Shown: in pieces, positions 14,146-15,287 of the stretch
Layout: every line of letters begins with the position of its first letter
How positions within the stretch are numbered: the first letter of the stretch is position 1
The notes under the pieces: model-generated
What the model was told of the DNA's origin: nothing
What the model saw: the letters and a program-made list of their open reading frames with translations, nothing else
The model's database searches: none
Program-made: the position numbers and the translations under genes
Assembly (NCBI GenBank): GCA_016297805.1
Contig: JAEDFX010000053.1
Coordinates: 1-15,287 of the forward strand
Source of the DNA: Treponema sp.
GTDB lineage: Bacteria > Spirochaetota > Spirochaetia > Treponematales > Treponemataceae
Length of the DNA stretch: 15,287 nucleotides
Direction of reading: 5' to 3'

Positions 14146-14967
14146 TTATTTGTTATTTTTTGAATAGAAACAAGCCCATTCAGTCTTCAAGAATTCAAAA
14201 TTTGTCTTCATACCAAATAAAGATTCAGAGTGTCCAATGAACAGGAATGACTGTGGAGCCATTGAATTCCAGAAATGATTTATAACAGCCAGCTGTGCTG
14301 GTTCATCAAAATAAATCAATACGTTTCTACAGAATACAACATCCAGATTTCTTGCGCCTGAATCGTTCTTCAGATTATGATAATCAAACTTTATAGTTTT
14401 CTTAATCTCATCTTTAATCTGATATCCACCATCTACCTTAGTAAAATATTTTGTAAGATAATTCTGAGGAATACCGTCAATTCGGTTTTCTGGATAGAAA
14501 CCGGCCTGAGCTGTCATAATAGACTTTAAAGAAATATCTGAAGCCGTAATCTGGAAATCAAATCCAAGAGGACAGATTTCTTTCATTATCATTGCAATTG
14601 TATATGGTTCTTCACCAGTAGAACAACCAGCACTCCATATACGAATCGTACGATCAGCACCTGCTGCCTTCTTAAACTCTGCAACCTTTGGAATTACATA
14701 GTTAATAAATGCATCAAAATGAGGCTGATTTCGGAAGAAACGTGTAAGGTTTGTTGTAACAGAATCCAACATCTCCTTCATTTCTTCTGGATTTTTCTTA
14801 ACAATTGATAAATATTCCTGTGGAGTTGCTACCCCTTTTTTGCGCAAAAGTTCTTTAATTCTACTATCAAGAATTGATCTGTTTGTTGCAGAAAAAGTGA
14901 TTCCACTTTCATCATAAATTACTTTACGAAATGCTTCGTAATCTGCATCATTTAGTACTTCAATCAT
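14146..14967 (-). CDS. cheR: Chemotaxis protein methyltransferase CheR
   Basis: Transfers methyl groups from S-adenosylmethionine to glutamates of chemoreceptors. The 273 residues have the all-helical N-terminal domain (1-70), then TTNLTRFFRN (71-80), the SAM-binding WSAGCSTGEEPYT (111-123), ASDIS, and FCRNVLIYFD (202-211). E. coli CheR has a very similar TTNLTxFFRE block and similar length. No C-terminal extension with TPRs is present and no NWETF-binding adaptation can be judged. The start is the ATG at 14965-14967; the next upstream in-frame codons run into a TGA without another start. No Shine-Dalgarno sequence is present. Instead a good promoter places the transcript start about one base before the ATG, so the mRNA is probably leaderless. 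Confidence 0.96.
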   Translation of the reverse strand: MIEVLNDADYEAFRKVIYDESGITFSATNRSILDSRIKELLRKKGVATPQEYLSIVKKNPEEMKEMLDSVTTNLTRFFRNQPHFDAFINYVIPKVAEFKKAAGADRTIRIWSAGCSTGEEPYTIAMIMKEICPLGFDFQITASDISLKSIMTAQAGFYPENRIDGIPQNYLTKYFTKVDGGYQIKDEIKKTIKFDYHNLKNDSGARNLDVVFCRNVLIYFDEPAQLAVINHFWNSMAPQSFLFIGHSESLFGMKTNFEFLKTEWACFYSKNNK

Positions 14968-14974
14968 AGCAATT

Positions 14975-15003
14975 ATTATAAATCATTATCACTTAATTGT
15001 AAA
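14975..15003 (-). promoter_or_regulatory. cheR promoter, predicted leaderless
   Basis: On the minus strand TTTACA (15003-14998) and TATAAT (14980-14975) are separated by 17 bases. Counting seven bases past the -10 gives a start at about 14968, next to the A of the ATG at 14967. Confidence 0.6.
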
Positions 15004-15050
15004 AAGAATTTAAACTAAAAAAATAAATCGAAATAATGATTTTTATAGAC

Positions 15051-15123
15051 AAAAAAAGACATCAGTGTCACAGTTATATACTTATTTGCAAATATTTACA
15101 GTATAAAACGTAGCACTGGTGTC
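15051..15123 (-). terminator. Structured terminator of the right-edge gene
   Basis: On the minus strand GACACCAGTG (15123-15114) pairs with CACTGATGTC (15067-15058), one mismatch, followed by seven T (15057-15051). Inside lies a second stem (TATACT 15077-15082 with AGTATA 15100-15105) around the 12-base palindrome TATTTGCAAATA (15083-15094). The long nested loop is unusual for a simple terminator. It sits 81 bases after the gene's stop. Confidence 0.55.
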
Positions 15124-15203
15124 TGTCTTTAAAATCTATAATTTTGAAAAATTATCTCTGGCAAGCCCTGCAAATTCAATTTTCACCGTCAATACATATT
15201 AGG

Positions 15204-15287
15204 CTAACGCTGAATTCTACCACTACCGTTTCCGCCGGCTAGTTTTTCAACTTCATCAACAGAAACCATGTTATAGTCACCTTCAAT
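15204..15287 (-). CDS. C-terminal end of an unidentified protein, cut by the window edge
   Basis: The last 27 codons of a minus-strand gene, with TAG at 15206-15204. They read IEGDYNMVSVDEVEKLAGG and end NGSGRIQR. The other two minus-strand frames here contain early stops. A structured terminator downstream (15051-15123) supports a real gene end. The Gly-rich basic tail is too short to assign a family. Confidence 0.6.
   Translation of the reverse strand: MEGDYNMVSVDEVEKLAGGNGSGRIQR

Noticed and set aside
1..15287. tRNA, rRNA, CRISPR array, insertion sequence or prophage genes
   Set aside because: No cloverleaf, rRNA block, regularly spaced repeat, transposase or phage-like gene was recognised by eye.

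Overview
The window is AT-rich, gram-negative-like and probably from a spirochaete, most likely a gut or rumen Treponema. That is inferred from gene content (an AsnA-type asparagine synthetase, a linked cheR-cheB pair, a STAS protein with a zinc-ribbon tail, coupled prenyl-synthase/TPR genes). I recognised no marker that fixes the species.

Layout. At 1-1280 the minus strand carries grpE then dnaK (cut by the left edge), with a stop-codon hairpin and a probable private dnaK promoter between them. A lone plus-strand GH127-type beta-L-arabinofuranosidase follows (1460-3277); its terminator lies inside the 3' end of the convergent rluA gene. From 7041 leftwards a minus-strand operon is likely: apt, asnA, a radical-SAM-like protein without the cluster cysteines, and an RluA-type pseudouridine synthase. 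A 3' scrap of a GGDEF (diguanylate cyclase) gene sits between the last two. At 7062-9872 are two minus-strand polytopic membrane proteins of matching topology, the larger with a TPR-like segment. A divergent promoter region separates them from a STAS/zinc-ribbon protein (10031-10585) with a strong terminator.

The 432-base stretch 10586-11017 has no convincing gene. It holds two groups of DnaA-box-like sequences, all in one orientation, on either side of about 200 bases of AT-rich DNA. It is a candidate replication origin, although no dnaA or dnaN is in view.

To its right runs a tightly overlapping plus-strand operon: a polyprenyl diphosphate synthase, a TPR protein and a small membrane protein. 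It is followed by the minus-strand chemotaxis genes cheR then cheB, with their terminator against the end of the plus operon. cheR, and probably the prenyl synthase, lack a Shine-Dalgarno sequence. Each has a good promoter whose predicted start falls at or within a few bases of the ATG, which suggests leaderless mRNAs. The right edge holds the last 27 codons of an unidentified minus-strand gene and a structured terminator.

The best leads are the candidate origin, the leaderless promoters, the GGDEF scar, the cluster-less radical-SAM-like protein, the membrane-protein pair and a GC-rich palindrome flanked by direct repeats at the end of apt.
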